Assembly (NCBI RefSeq): GCF_021654775.1
Contig: NZ_AP025343.1
Coordinates: 1,641,501 to 1,705,500 of the forward strand
DNA from: Paenibacillus azoreducens
GTDB taxonomy: Bacteria; Bacillota; Bacilli; Paenibacillales; Paenibacillaceae
Direction of reading: 5' to 3'
DNA length: 64,000 nt
Numbering within the stretch: position 1 is the stretch's first letter; each line of letters starts with the position of its first letter. Position numbers and translations under genes: made by a program. This document shows, one piece after another, positions 17,657 to 26,561 of the stretch. Under the pieces are notes generated by a model. That model worked only from the letters and a program-made list of their open reading frames with translations, did not search any database and was not told the DNA's origin.

Positions 17657-17790
17657 AACTTCCGGGGTCCCCGCAAAGTAATCGGAATAAGCTTCAAAGG
17701 CTGCACGTCACTCAGTACTTTTGCTTCGCAAAAGCGCCCCGCTGCGAGAGGCGTCGGACTTCTTTCCGATACTCTTTGTGGGGATATTCT
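17657..17790. repeat. Structured repeat element, copy A
   Basis: The element begins AACTTCCGGGGTCCCCGC. It closes on itself through CCCCGCAAAG near the left end and CTTTGTGGGG near the right end, with inner pairing ATCGGAA / TTCCGAT. A hairpin CTTTTGCTTCGCAAAAG and a second short stem CGCC / GGCG lie inside. A near-identical copy is at 29157-29290. Both sit just before the 3' end of a minus-strand gene. Confidence 0.8.
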
Positions 17791-17928
17791 GGGATGATGT
17801 TTAAAATCAAACGAATGGTTCTATTAAATTGAAACTCCATCATGTGGTTGACCGCCGCCCATACAGATGCATCCCCGCTCAGGAGCTGCGCCCGATGGGA
17901 ACCCTTGTTCAGTTTCGAAGCCCCCGCA

Positions 17929-19923
17929 TTAAGATTCTATGGGGTTTTCGTCTGAAGGCGGGGGAGCCGCCGGGCCGTTTTTGCGTTTGTACAAAAACCG
18001 GGATACCAGCATCCCCAGCGCTCCGAGTCCGATAAAGAGGATTGCCCGGACAGCGACGGATACGCCCGGAAGATCTACGATAATCACTTTCACCAAAGTG
18101 AGAAAAAGCAGGGCCAAGCCCGCGAAACGCACCATCAGTTTTTGGAACAATACGCCGCAGACGATAACGACAATAGCGTATGCGGCCCATACCGCAGACA
18201 GAATAAGGTGTCTCAGATCGAAGGTCAGATCGGCAGTCAGCACATTCGTGATCTGAGTCAAAAAGATGATCATCAGCAGGGCGTCGACCCACATCAGAAC
18301 ATCCGGCAGATTGCGAATGGAGATTCGTTCCTCCATCCGGCGCAAGAAATAAGCCAAGACCGCCAGACTGATCAGCAGAATCAGCCAGGAAAGGCTTTCG
18401 GCCGAGATGATGTCATGAATGGCCAGGATAATGGTTTGGGACACGCCATAAGCCATTGCCGCCGCTGCCGTAATTTGCTGCATATAGCTGGAAATTCTGA
18501 AGCCCAGTAAAAGTCCGGCCGTGCCGATGACAATCGCTGCTGCCGGCGAATAGCTGTGATTCAAGATGTCCACTGCCCATAAGAACCAAGCGGCGGTCGC
18601 CATTGAAATAAATACGGGAGACTGTTCGGACCGGATATGCTTGACAAAAGCGGCAAGGCTGTAAATAAGCGCCCAAGCGATCAGCATCAGCGGTCTCCAG
18701 TGTATGCCATCACCGATGGCCGGATAAAGCGCATAAATCCAGAGCGCCATGAGGCCAAAGCCGGGGAACAGGGACAGAATTTCATCCAGTTTGCGGCGTT
18801 TGGCTCCCAAGAAAGCATAGGCCAACAAAGCGGCATGCTGTACAAATACGGCTGTGATGAAAACATGCCGGCTTCCCCTGAAATCTCCCGCAACGGAGCC
18901 GATCAATAAAGGCAGATGAAGCACGCCGATCGCAACATAATAGGCGGCTCGGAAATCGAATCTCAATGCGACGTAAACCATCGCAAGCGAGAACAAAGTT
19001 TCGTAGCCGGTAAATACCCAGGCATTCGGATGGGCGGAATGCACCAGAAACGGGATCAGGTAACCGGCAACGGTCGCGATGATGATAAGCGTCTGCGAAC
19101 GACGGCGCAGCGCGGTAAAAACACAAAGCGCTATCGAAAGAATGTATAACGCGAATGCCAGGCCCGATGGAATCAGATCGTACAGCACATGCGCGGCGAA
19201 TACGGATAAAATCAGTACTCCAATTGCTCCGCCAAGCAGCACTTGTCCGAGCGCTTCGCGTCGGCTGCGGATCTGCCTTTCGCCAAGCCAATACATGACG
19301 ACGGCGGCGACTACGCCCAGAAGGCAGCGCACGGGTTCGGTCAAATAACCCGCTGTGACCGCAGCCGTGAATCCCCATAACACGCCAAGCAGCAAAACCA
19401 CGATGAAGATACGGGGCAGCCATACCCTGGCGATCAGATGCTCCCAATCTTTGGGCGGCTTGGGCTGCATAGGAATATTCGGCCGCTGCGGATTGTTATA
19501 GGCATACGGATTCATCCCAGGCTGATTGGGAGGAGTCATGCCGCCTTGCGCCTGTCCGTAGCCGTAAGGAACCTGGCCTTGATAAGGCTGCGCGTTAACC
19601 CCGCTTTGTTGCTGCTGCTGATACCCCGGAATTCCGCTTTGCTGCTGCTGATGCTCCGGAACTCCGCTCCCCGGAATTCCCGGCTGCGCGAAGGGCTGCG
19701 TTGGCACCCCGGGCCGCCCGTGTGCAGCATAACCTTGCGGTATACCTGCTTCAGGCCGGTAACCTGTGTTAGGCGGAGGCGACTGAACTGCCTGCCCCGC
19801 CTGCTTCGTCTGCCCCGCATCGGACGGGATTCCTTCACGCCTCTCTTGGCGCAGCTGCGTCAGCTCGAGTTCCATATGCTTCATTTTGGTCTCAAGCTGC
19901 TCGATTCTCTTTTCCAAATCCAA
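17929..19923 (-). CDS. DUF2339-family polytopic membrane protein
   Basis: TTG start with AGGGGTGG 7 nt upstream. The 664-aa product starts with a coiled coil (LEKRIEQLETKMKHMELELTQLRQE) followed by about 110 residues rich in Pro, Gln and Gly. These include imperfect repeats such as GIPGYQQQQQSG and end in PNIPMQPKPPKDWEHLIA. The remaining ~500 residues form some 18-20 short membrane helices, the DUF2339 arrangement (PF10101). The family has no established function and is often found in spore-forming and envelope contexts. It is monocistronic. Confidence 0.82.
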   Translation of the reverse strand: MDLEKRIEQLETKMKHMELELTQLRQERREGIPSDAGQTKQAGQAVQSPPPNTGYRPEAGIPQGYAAHGRPGVPTQPFAQPGIPGSGVPEHQQQQSGIPGYQQQQQSGVNAQPYQGQVPYGYGQAQGGMTPPNQPGMNPYAYNNPQRPNIPMQPKPPKDWEHLIARVWLPRIFIVVLLLGVLWGFTAAVTAGYLTEPVRCLLGVVAAVVMYWLGERQIRSRREALGQVLLGGAIGVLILSVFAAHVLYDLIPSGLAFALYILSIALCVFTALRRRSQTLIIIATVAGYLIPFLVHSAHPNAWVFTGYETLFSLAMVYVALRFDFRAAYYVAIGVLHLPLLIGSVAGDFRGSRHVFITAVFVQHAALLAYAFLGAKRRKLDEILSLFPGFGLMALWIYALYPAIGDGIHWRPLMLIAWALIYSLAAFVKHIRSEQSPVFISMATAAWFLWAVDILNHSYSPAAAIVIGTAGLLLGFRISSYMQQITAAAAMAYGVSQTIILAIHDIISAESLSWLILLISLAVLAYFLRRMEERISIRNLPDVLMWVDALLMIIFLTQITNVLTADLTFDLRHLILSAVWAAYAIVVIVCGVLFQKLMVRFAGLALLFLTLVKVIIVDLPGVSVAVRAILFIGLGALGMLVSRFLYKRKNGPAAPPPSDENPIES

Positions 19924-20060
19924 AGGCTAACCACCCCTAAGATACCAAAATTTATGTATTTTACTTCGTAATTATAATAACACAGACCAAAGAGGTATGG
20001 ACCTTGAAAATCCAACAACGTAGAAGCCCCATCTTGTGCAGACGGAGCATGTGCGCAAAT

Positions 20061-20153
20061 TTATTTCAACCCGATGGTTGCGTTGCCGCGAATGATCTGT
20101 TTTTGGAAGACGAGAAATAACGGGATAAGCGGCAGCACCGAATGAGCGACCCC
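20061..20153 (-). pseudogene. Fossil C-terminus of a MalG-type sugar ABC permease
   Basis: The minus strand encodes 30 residues ending AHSVLPLIPLFLVFQKQI, IRGNATIGLK and a stop. This is the typical end of carbohydrate ABC transporter permeases of the MalG class, whose last residues follow the pattern Q(R/K)QIIxGxAxxGLK. An in-frame TAA immediately precedes it and no more of the gene is recognisable upstream. It is a remnant of a deleted permease. Confidence 0.7.
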
Positions 20154-20348
20154 TTAACCTTAAGCAAAAACACGGCCGGCCTATTTCTTTTGTTCAAATT
20201 CTTCACGTCTCCTTTTTCTGATCAGAATCACGCTACCATCGCCTTCTAAAATAGATAACGCTTGCTATTATAGATTTTTTAGGCATAAATCAGGTTCTTC
20301 TATAAGGATCAGAGTTCGTATGAAACGGGACATGGAAGGCGGAGGACG
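20154..20348. other. Intergenic, no gene seen
   Basis: The sequence between the permease fossil and the AEC-gene terminator has no supported frame. It may include further decayed sequence of the lost transporter operon, but I cannot recognise any. Confidence 0.4.
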
Positions 20349-20374
20349 CAAAAAAGCACCGCCGGGGCGGTGCC
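20349..20374 (-). terminator. Terminator of the AEC-carrier gene
   Basis: On the minus strand GCACCGCC, short GC loop, GGCGGTGC, then TTTTTTG. It lies about 60 nt after the stop codon. Confidence 0.85.
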
Positions 20375-20430
20375 AGTCGAGAAAATTTTAGAAGCTGAAA
20401 CTTAAGGTGCGGGAAATGTCTGATTTTCGG

Positions 20431-21351
20431 TTAAAACATTTTTGCCAGCGAAATCAATCCCGTGATGGTCACGACATTAAACAAAGTGGACAGCAGCACG
20501 GTTTGCGCGGCAAAATCAGGTTCGTTCGCATATTCCTCGGCGAGGATGGACGTATTGACGCCTGAAGGCATGCCGGATGCAATCAGGAGCGCTTGCGCAG
20601 GGATTCCCTTCAGACCAAGTGCGAATACAAGCCCGCAGCCGATGACTGGACCTATAATCAAGCGGATGAACAGGCTGATGTAAATATCGAGCCGATAAAG
20701 CCGGAGCGGATATTTGACGATTTGCGCCCCGAGCGTCAGCAGCGCGACCGCAACGAGAGACTGCTGGGCGTAGGTTAACGGCTGAGAAATGAACACAGGC
20801 AGCGGGACATGCAGAACATGCAGAAAAATCCCCAATACAAGGGCATAGGGGACAGGCATTTTCAGAAAGCCGATCACCATGCTCCGGTAATTTCCTTTCA
20901 GCTTCGCGCCTTGGATCGCGATCACTCCGTATGTAAAGGTCAACAGGCTTTGCAGTGACATAATGAGCGCTTGCATGGACCCGGCGAGCGGATCTCCCTT
21001 GAAGACAAGCGCATTGATCGGCATCCCGTAATTCCCGGAGTTATCAAGCATAATGCTGTTGTTAAAAGCGGCCCTCATACTGCTTGGGAACTTCATGGAC
21101 CGGGCCACAATAGTTCCGATCAGCCACAGAATAAACACGTATAATCCATAAAATAAAACGACGGTCCCCAGAAGCGTACCCGACATGTCGGAATGATACA
21201 TGCTCATAAAAACCGCCGCGGGCGTAATGAAATAAAAATTGATTTTGGACAGGGTATAAAGGTCAAGGCGAAAAATGCGCTGCATAAGAGAACCGCATCC
21301 GATCAGAACAAAAACAGGCAGCACAACTTCGAGTAATATCGTAACAATCAT
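20431..21351 (-). CDS. AEC-family transporter (auxin efflux carrier type)
   Basis: ATG 21351 is preferred: GAAGGAAG lies 8 nt upstream, and no site supports the in-frame ATG at 21375. The 306-aa protein has about ten membrane helices in two inverted halves. Typical landmarks are NSIMLDNSGNYGMPI near residue 110 and the second-half SGMPSGVNTSILAEEY. Bacterial AEC members export or take up organic acids or amino acids such as malate; the substrate is not evident. The gene is alone and ends at a clear terminator. Confidence 0.85.
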   Translation of the reverse strand: MIVTILLEVVLPVFVLIGCGSLMQRIFRLDLYTLSKINFYFITPAAVFMSMYHSDMSGTLLGTVVLFYGLYVFILWLIGTIVARSMKFPSSMRAAFNNSIMLDNSGNYGMPINALVFKGDPLAGSMQALIMSLQSLLTFTYGVIAIQGAKLKGNYRSMVIGFLKMPVPYALVLGIFLHVLHVPLPVFISQPLTYAQQSLVAVALLTLGAQIVKYPLRLYRLDIYISLFIRLIIGPVIGCGLVFALGLKGIPAQALLIASGMPSGVNTSILAEEYANEPDFAAQTVLLSTLFNVVTITGLISLAKMF

Positions 21352-21947
21352 AGGATCAGCTTCCTTCACATTCATGATGTCATGGCAACTTTGCAACTCA
21401 TTCATTATAGCATCGCTTTGCGGCCGGCAGGGTGGTGAAAATTCATATATTGCCGGAGATTTTTTTGAAAGAGCGCACGAAGCTGCAAAACGCCAAGTAT
21501 CAGCTAAAGGAGCTTTCAGGGAATCTGCACAAGGAGGGGACATGAAATAGGTGCGGAGGGTATGGCTAACACTTACCAAAGAGATTTTTCGCCAAATTTC
21601 GCGAAAGCTTCAATTATTGGGTTTTAGTGGTTTTAGGCATTTTCGGCGAGGGTTGGTTATTTTGGGTGATTTCTTAAGCCCGCTGTATTACTGAGAGTTA
21701 AGTCTTTTTTCAAAAAGCAACGAGGTTTTTTTGTGGAATTATCTTCATTTTTTGGGATGATGGGCCGAAATAAATAACATACGCAAAATGATAATGCCGC
21801 TTGGGTATTAAGTCTTATGTAAATAAAAAAGCCCCGTGGTAACCGGCTCAGCCAGGCGGACGAAAAACACGCTTGATGCGAATGAGCAAAAAGGAGTCAT
21901 CGCGAAATTTGACAAATTTAATCCGTTTTAACCTGGAGGTTATACCT
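21352..21947. other. Intergenic ~600 nt, no gene supported
   Basis: Frames run through this region but none has a ribosome binding site until the HEPN-like gene. A GC-rich patch (21830-21862) carries GCCCCGTGGTAACCGG and GGCTCAGCC; I could not assign it to a riboswitch class. Confidence 0.4.
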
Positions 21948-22421
21948 ATGTTATCCAATACGCAGCATGTACAGGGGAGTATCCAAGGCAGCCTGTTCAA
22001 AACGGATGTTCACGAACTTTATGCCAAGGCGCGAAACTGGAACGACCTGTCCCACGGCCATATCAGCCTTGCCCGTCATTTACTGGAGGAAGGCCTCTGC
22101 AAAGCTTCGCTAATCGTTGCCCATCTGGCCGTCAAGGCAAAGCTTAAACAAATATATCTGCAATCTGAAGGCGTATTCCCGCCTGAGGATATCTGTTACG
22201 AGGATCTGATTGACCGGACGAGGTCCTTTGCGGAAATCGATCTGGAAACCGAGTTATTCCTGAATACGCTGCATTATATCGCCGAAACGGATAATGCCGC
22301 TTTCTTGCCGCAGATTGAAAATGGGCATGGGGAGAAAATATTCGAGCGGATTCTAAGCGTGCTGAAGTCTCTGGATCAGTATGCAATCAGCAGCAGCGTC
22401 AAAATCCGGCTCGAGAATTAG
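21948..22421 (+). CDS. HEPN-domain-like protein
   Basis: ATG 21948 has CTGGAGGT 8 nt upstream, giving 157 aa. The central helices (WNDLSHGHISLARHLLEEGLCKAS, then LIVAHLAVKAKLKQIYLQ) match the pattern of HEPN-type four-helix bundles, where a bulky helix with xAHLAVEKxLKALY follows a first helix of A-R-x-D. The usual catalytic R-x4-6-H is not clear. No nucleotidyltransferase partner gene is adjacent, unlike HEPN/MNT toxin pairs. It converges with the FadR-type gene with only 7 nt between stops. Confidence 0.5.
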   Translation: MLSNTQHVQGSIQGSLFKTDVHELYAKARNWNDLSHGHISLARHLLEEGLCKASLIVAHLAVKAKLKQIYLQSEGVFPPEDICYEDLIDRTRSFAEIDLETELFLNTLHYIAETDNAAFLPQIENGHGEKIFERILSVLKSLDQYAISSSVKIRLEN

Positions 22422-22428
22422 GCTCCCT

Positions 22429-23166
22429 TCATGGCCGCGGGGCGCGATATTCGGCTTTCTTCTCGTTCAGCACCTGCTCCACTTTGGAAATATGCAGTTC
22501 CATCCGGGCCGTTGCTTCCTTCGTATCCTGATTGGCGATGGCTTCGTATATCCTGATATGCTCCTGCAGCAGCCGTTCCGCAGAGGAGCGTTCGGCGTAA
22601 AACCATAACGCACGCATATCCTTCATACTTTCATGCAGCTTGTTCGACAAAGACTCCATCAATTCGAGCAGCAGGGGATTGTGGGTCGCGATGCCGATCT
22701 GCTGATGGAATTGTACGTCGGCCTGCTCAATGAAATGCTCGTCTTCGGATTGTTTCATTTCCGTTATCAAACGCTCGAAAACGGCTATATCCTCATCCGT
22801 ACGGTGATGTGCGGCAAGCGCGGCGCAGCCTGTTTCCAGCACGCGGCGGACTTCAAGAAGATGACGCAGCGAGGCTGCGCGCCCCTCCCATAAGTCAGCA
22901 TACCGCTGCATAGGATGCACAGGTTCCGGCTCCGCTGGGAGCGCTTTGACGAAAGTGCCGCCGCCCTGCTTGATATCAAGCAGTCCCATGGCTTTGAGCG
23001 CACTAAGGGCTTCCCGGATGGTCGATCTGCCGACATTGTACTCGGCGGCCAGATCCACTACGGAAGATAGACGGTCCCCAGGCTGAAGCAGCCCTTCATC
23101 CATCTGTTTCTTCAAATCATTCATCACCCACTCGTATTGCTTGAGCGGTCTTTGCCGATTGTTCAA
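22429..23166 (-). CDS. FadR-subfamily GntR regulator (LutR/LldR-like)
   Basis: TTG start with GGAAG about 9 nt upstream. The 245-aa protein has an N-terminal winged helix (GDRLSSVVDLAAEYNVGRSTIREALSALKAMG) and a helical FCD ligand domain with the metal-binding pattern D-x3-H near residue 150 (ADVQFHQQIG) and later histidines (LQEHIRIYEAI, MELHISKVE). It is divergent from the glcDF-like operon. The sequence TCATC-N-GATGA before glcD is the motif described for B. subtilis LutR. It therefore probably represses that operon in the absence of lactate or glycolate. Confidence 0.85.
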   Translation of the reverse strand: MNNRQRPLKQYEWVMNDLKKQMDEGLLQPGDRLSSVVDLAAEYNVGRSTIREALSALKAMGLLDIKQGGGTFVKALPAEPEPVHPMQRYADLWEGRAASLRHLLEVRRVLETGCAALAAHHRTDEDIAVFERLITEMKQSEDEHFIEQADVQFHQQIGIATHNPLLLELMESLSNKLHESMKDMRALWFYAERSSAERLLQEHIRIYEAIANQDTKEATARMELHISKVEQVLNEKKAEYRAPRP

Positions 23167-23215
23167 TTCTTCTACTTCCTTTCTTGAATTCGCTGTAATT
23201 TTATTTTTTCACTCA

Positions 23216-23545
23216 TCGCTGTAATTCTTTTCGCGCTTTTTCGCGTACGCACGTATAAACAATCTTTATACGAAAATGTGCTTTTGCGTTTTGAAACAAA
23301 ACCCATAACATTTTCATCGTTGGTGGTGACCGTGAGATCATGTGGGCTTCTAACGAAACGTGATATCGCTATTTGCGCCAAAAGAGGCTTTTGAAAATTC
23401 CGACGAAACAGGGTATCGCTATGGAGCTAAATAAGCAGCTTTAAACCCGGATTTATCCCAAATAACGATCTGCAGTTTCATTAGATTTGATTGGCTTATG
23501 TTTTTCAGGCAATAGCGATCCATAGTTTCGTTAGAGATACAAATT
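23216..23545. repeat. Modular repeat array, GAAAC family, copy 1
   Basis: Rightward modules TAACGAAACGTGATATCGCTAT (23351) and ACGAAACAGGGTATCGCTAT (23403) are followed by inverted modules AACGATCTGCAGTTTCATTAGA (23463) and TAGCGATCCATAGTTTCGTTAGA (23514). The 110-nt stretch before them (AAAATGTGCTTTTGCG to GGTGACCGTGAG) is also present at 28815-28885. No coding potential. Confidence 0.8.
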
Positions 23546-23603
23546 CATGATTCAAATTTAAATTTTTTGATTTGGGTCTATTTTCGATTCATATATTCTA
23601 GTG

Positions 23604-23640
23604 TATACTTGGTCACAAGAAAAGTCATCAGATGACCTGA
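23604..23640 (+). promoter_or_regulatory. -10 element and LutR-like operator before glcD
   Basis: A TATACT -10 (23604-23609) is followed by GTCATC-A-GATGAC (23624-23636), a perfect 13-bp palindrome containing TCATC-N-GATGA. A second, overlapping repeat ATCAG-N5-CTGAT ends just past 23640. Position downstream of the -10 suits repression. Confidence 0.6.
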
Positions 23641-23667
23641 TTAATTATATGACAAGGGGGGCTTTCC

Positions 23668-25083
23668 TTGCTGAAAGAAGAAGCGAAACGAGAACTTATT
23701 TCCATATTAGGCAGTGAATATGTTAAAGATGATCCGCAGTCTTTGGTAACCCATTCCTATGATGGAACGCCGATGCTGCAATCCTTGCCGGATGCCGTGG
23801 TATACCCGTCGAGCACAGAAGAGGTGTCGCAAATTATGAAAGTGCTGAGCAGACACCATATACCGGTTGTGGGCAGAGGTTCGGGCACCAATTTATGCGG
23901 CGGCACGGTACCTGTTCAGGGCGGCGTGGTGATGGTGATGCACCGGATGAACCGGATTGTGGAAGTAGATATGGAGAACCTGACGGCAACGGTGCAGCCG
24001 GGGTTGAATACGAAACAATTCAGCACCCATGTCGAAAGTTTGGGGTTATTTTATCCGCCGGATCCCAGCAGCATGTCCATCTCGACCATCGGGGGGAATA
24101 TTGCTGAATGCTCGGGGGGATTGCGCGGCTTGAAATACGGAACGACCAAGGATTATGTGATCGGTCTGGAGGCGGTACTTGCAAACGGCGATATTATTCG
24201 CACAGGCGGCAAATTGATGAAGGATGTGGCCGGTTATGATCTGACCAAACTTCTGGTCGGCTCGGAAGGGACTTTGGCGATCATTACGGAAGCGATTCTG
24301 AAGCTGGTCCCGCCGCCAAAATACAAAAAGACGATGATTGCGATGTATAAGGATCTGTACGGTGCTGCGCGGACGGTATCCAAAATCATCGAAAACCGGA
24401 TTATTCCGGCGACGCTCGAGATTCTTGATAACGCAACCATCCGCGTGGTGGATGACTTTGCGAAGCTGGGCCTGCCGCTTGATATGGAGGCTATTCTTAT
24501 TATCGAACAGGATGGCGACGAAGAGGCCGTGGAACGGGACATCGCGGTCATTACGGAAGTTTGCAAAAGCGAAAATGCCGATCAGCTCAGCGTTGCGGCC
24601 AGCTATGAAGAGGCCGAGAAGCTGCTGACAGCCCGGCGCAGCGCTTTTACGGCCTTGGCCAGACTGCGGCCGACGACCATCTTGGAGGATGCAACCGTAC
24701 CGCGCTCGAAAATTGCCGATATGGTGATTGAAATTAACCGGATCGCGAAAAAACATGAGGTGCAGATCAGTACTTTCGGCCATGCCGGTGATGGCAATTT
24801 ACATCCGACGGCGACAACCGATGCCCGCAATAAAGAAGAGATCGAGCGGGTGGAAGCGGCCTTCGAGGAAATTTTTGAGGCAGCTATTCGTCTGGGAGGG
24901 ACCATTACCGGCGAACATGGCGTCGGCATGGTGAAATCGCCGTATCTGGAATGGAAGGTTGGTCCGGCGGGAATCGAGGTTATGAAAGCGATTAAAAGTT
25001 CCTTCGACCCGCATAACCTTCTGAATCCCGGCAAGGTATTCGCGAAGGAAACACGGAAACGGGTGGTGATTCAACGTGGCTAA
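23668..25083 (+). CDS. glcD: FAD-linked 2-hydroxyacid oxidase (GlcD-like)
   Basis: TTG start with AAGGGGGG 7 nt upstream. The 471-aa protein has the PCMH-type FAD domain (VVGRGSGTNLCGGTVPV near residue 70, PPDPSSMSISTIGGNIAECSGG, VGSEGTLAIITEA). The C-terminal FAD-oxidase domain carries the conserved STFGHAGDGNLHP and GTITGEHGVGMVK. It should oxidise glycolate or D-lactate in the cytoplasm or at the membrane and pass electrons to the Fe-S subunit encoded next. The start of glcF overlaps its last codons, so the two are coupled. Glycolate and D-lactate cannot be told apart by eye. Confidence 0.9.
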   Translation: MLKEEAKRELISILGSEYVKDDPQSLVTHSYDGTPMLQSLPDAVVYPSSTEEVSQIMKVLSRHHIPVVGRGSGTNLCGGTVPVQGGVVMVMHRMNRIVEVDMENLTATVQPGLNTKQFSTHVESLGLFYPPDPSSMSISTIGGNIAECSGGLRGLKYGTTKDYVIGLEAVLANGDIIRTGGKLMKDVAGYDLTKLLVGSEGTLAIITEAILKLVPPPKYKKTMIAMYKDLYGAARTVSKIIENRIIPATLEILDNATIRVVDDFAKLGLPLDMEAILIIEQDGDEEAVERDIAVITEVCKSENADQLSVAASYEEAEKLLTARRSAFTALARLRPTTILEDATVPRSKIADMVIEINRIAKKHEVQISTFGHAGDGNLHPTATTDARNKEEIERVEAAFEEIFEAAIRLGGTITGEHGVGMVKSPYLEWKVGPAGIEVMKAIKSSFDPHNLLNPGKVFAKETRKRVVIQRG

Positions 25084-26413
25084 AGGGCAAACACAACAAG
25101 TGAATCCGCTGACCGAAAAGCTCCGTTTACGCCTCGATGAGGATCAATTGACCAACTGTATGCGCTGCGGTTTCTGCCTTCCGGCTTGCCCGACATTTGC
25201 GGAAACCGGCCTTGAGGCTGAATCCCCCCGGGGACGGATTGCCCTTATGAAAGCCGTCACGGACGGCATCATGGTTCCGGATCAGGCATTTGAAGATCAG
25301 ATGAACCACTGCCTCGGCTGCCGCGCTTGCGAGCCTGCATGTCCGGCGGGAGTTAAGTACGGCCAGCTGATCGAGCAGGCCCGGGATGCCATTGAAGACC
25401 ATAAAGAACATAAGCCGATGGTAAAGGTTACGCGCCATGCTGCTTTCAAAACGGTATTCCCGCATCAGAACCGGATGAAATGGCTGGGACGTGGACTTAA
25501 GTTTTACCAAAAATCCGGACTTCGTTCCGTAGCGCATGCAACGGGAGCGATGAAGCTATTCCCCAAGCATCTGCGCGATATGGAAAAGATTTTGCCGGAC
25601 GCTTCCGGGCGCGGCGTCGCTGAGCTGATTGGCGATCATCATCCGGCGAAAGGCGAAAAAATCGCGACCGTGGCCCTGTTCAGGGGATGCATCATGGATG
25701 TTTTGTTTACCGAAACGAATATTCACACGGTAGAACTGCTGACGGAAGCGGGCTTTGAAGTGGTGATTCCGCGTGAGCAGAACTGCTGCGGAGCGCTGCT
25801 TACGCATAGCGGGGAAGCGGAAGGAGCGCGAGAACTGGCGAGACGGAATATCAAGACGTTTAAGGACGCGGGCGTGGACTATATCGTGTCTAATGCGGGC
25901 GGCTGCGGAGCGCTTCTGGTTGAATACGACCATCTGCTGCATGAAGATCCGCAGTGGCGGGACGATGCCGTTTGGTTTGCCGAGCGGGTCATCGATATCA
26001 GCGAGCTGCTTGTGCGTGCGGGAAGAAAGCTTGATTTCAGTCCAAATAGTGACAGGAAAAAGCCGGTGCGTATCACGTATCAGGATTCCTGCCATCTCCG
26101 CAACGTGATGCGTTCGGCGGATGCTCCGCGCCAATTAATGCGCCAGGTTGAGGGGGCGCAGTTCATCGAAATGAAAAATGCCGACCGCTGCTGCGGTTCG
26201 GCGGGGATCTACAATATTACGCAGCCGGCGATGGCCGGGCAAATTCTGGACCACAAAATGGGGCATGTCGAAGCCACCGAGGCCAGCTATTTGCTGACGA
26301 GCAATCCTGGCTGCCTGCTGCAAATGAAGCATGGCATCGAGGAGCATGGGCTGAGCGGCCAAATGAAGGCGGTCCACATCGTGGACTTCCTGCACGGGCA
26401 GTTGAAAAAATAG
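25076..26413 (+). CDS. glcF: Fe-S subunit of 2-hydroxyacid oxidase (GlcF-like)
   Basis: GTG start overlapping the glcD stop. The 445-aa product has two [4Fe-4S] motifs: CMRCGFCLPACP near residue 28 and CLGCRACEPACP near residue 80. Two CCG-type (cysteine-rich) domains follow, with NCCGALLTHSG, SNAGGCGALL, CHLRNV, DRCCGSAGIYN and SNPGCLLQ. This is the composition of GlcF, which carries electrons from the flavin subunit to menaquinone. It ends the two-gene operon; a perfect terminator follows. Confidence 0.9.
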   Translation: MAKGQTQQVNPLTEKLRLRLDEDQLTNCMRCGFCLPACPTFAETGLEAESPRGRIALMKAVTDGIMVPDQAFEDQMNHCLGCRACEPACPAGVKYGQLIEQARDAIEDHKEHKPMVKVTRHAAFKTVFPHQNRMKWLGRGLKFYQKSGLRSVAHATGAMKLFPKHLRDMEKILPDASGRGVAELIGDHHPAKGEKIATVALFRGCIMDVLFTETNIHTVELLTEAGFEVVIPREQNCCGALLTHSGEAEGARELARRNIKTFKDAGVDYIVSNAGGCGALLVEYDHLLHEDPQWRDDAVWFAERVIDISELLVRAGRKLDFSPNSDRKKPVRITYQDSCHLRNVMRSADAPRQLMRQVEGAQFIEMKNADRCCGSAGIYNITQPAMAGQILDHKMGHVEATEASYLLTSNPGCLLQMKHGIEEHGLSGQMKAVHIVDFLHGQLKK

Positions 26414-26452
26414 CCGCGTTTTCCGTATAGCGGAAGTACCTCCGGATAAGAA

Positions 26453-26495
26453 AGGGCTGCCTTCAAGCGAAAATTTTGCTTGAAGGCAGCCCTGT
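26453..26495. terminator. Terminator of glcDF, shared with convergent MCP gene
   Basis: Perfect 16-bp stem AGGGCTGCCTTCAAGC with 8-nt loop. The T tail is short on the plus strand and A/T-mixed on the other, but position between convergent genes supports termination. Confidence 0.75.
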
Positions 26496-26561
26496 TTGCA
26501 TGGGAGGTTGAAACGGTTCAAAACGGCTTTTCACAGCCGCTTCGGCAAGCTGGCGCGCCGT

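Noticed and set aside
21821..21910. GC-rich patch before the HEPN-like gene considered as a cyclic-di-GMP or other riboswitch
   Set aside because: Only short fragments (such as GTTACC) resemble the consensus; the paired regions and the GNRA-type loop do not fit.
21948..22421. HEPN-like protein considered as the toxin of a HEPN-MNT pair
   Set aside because: No nucleotidyltransferase gene is adjacent, and the catalytic R-x4-6-H motif is not evident.
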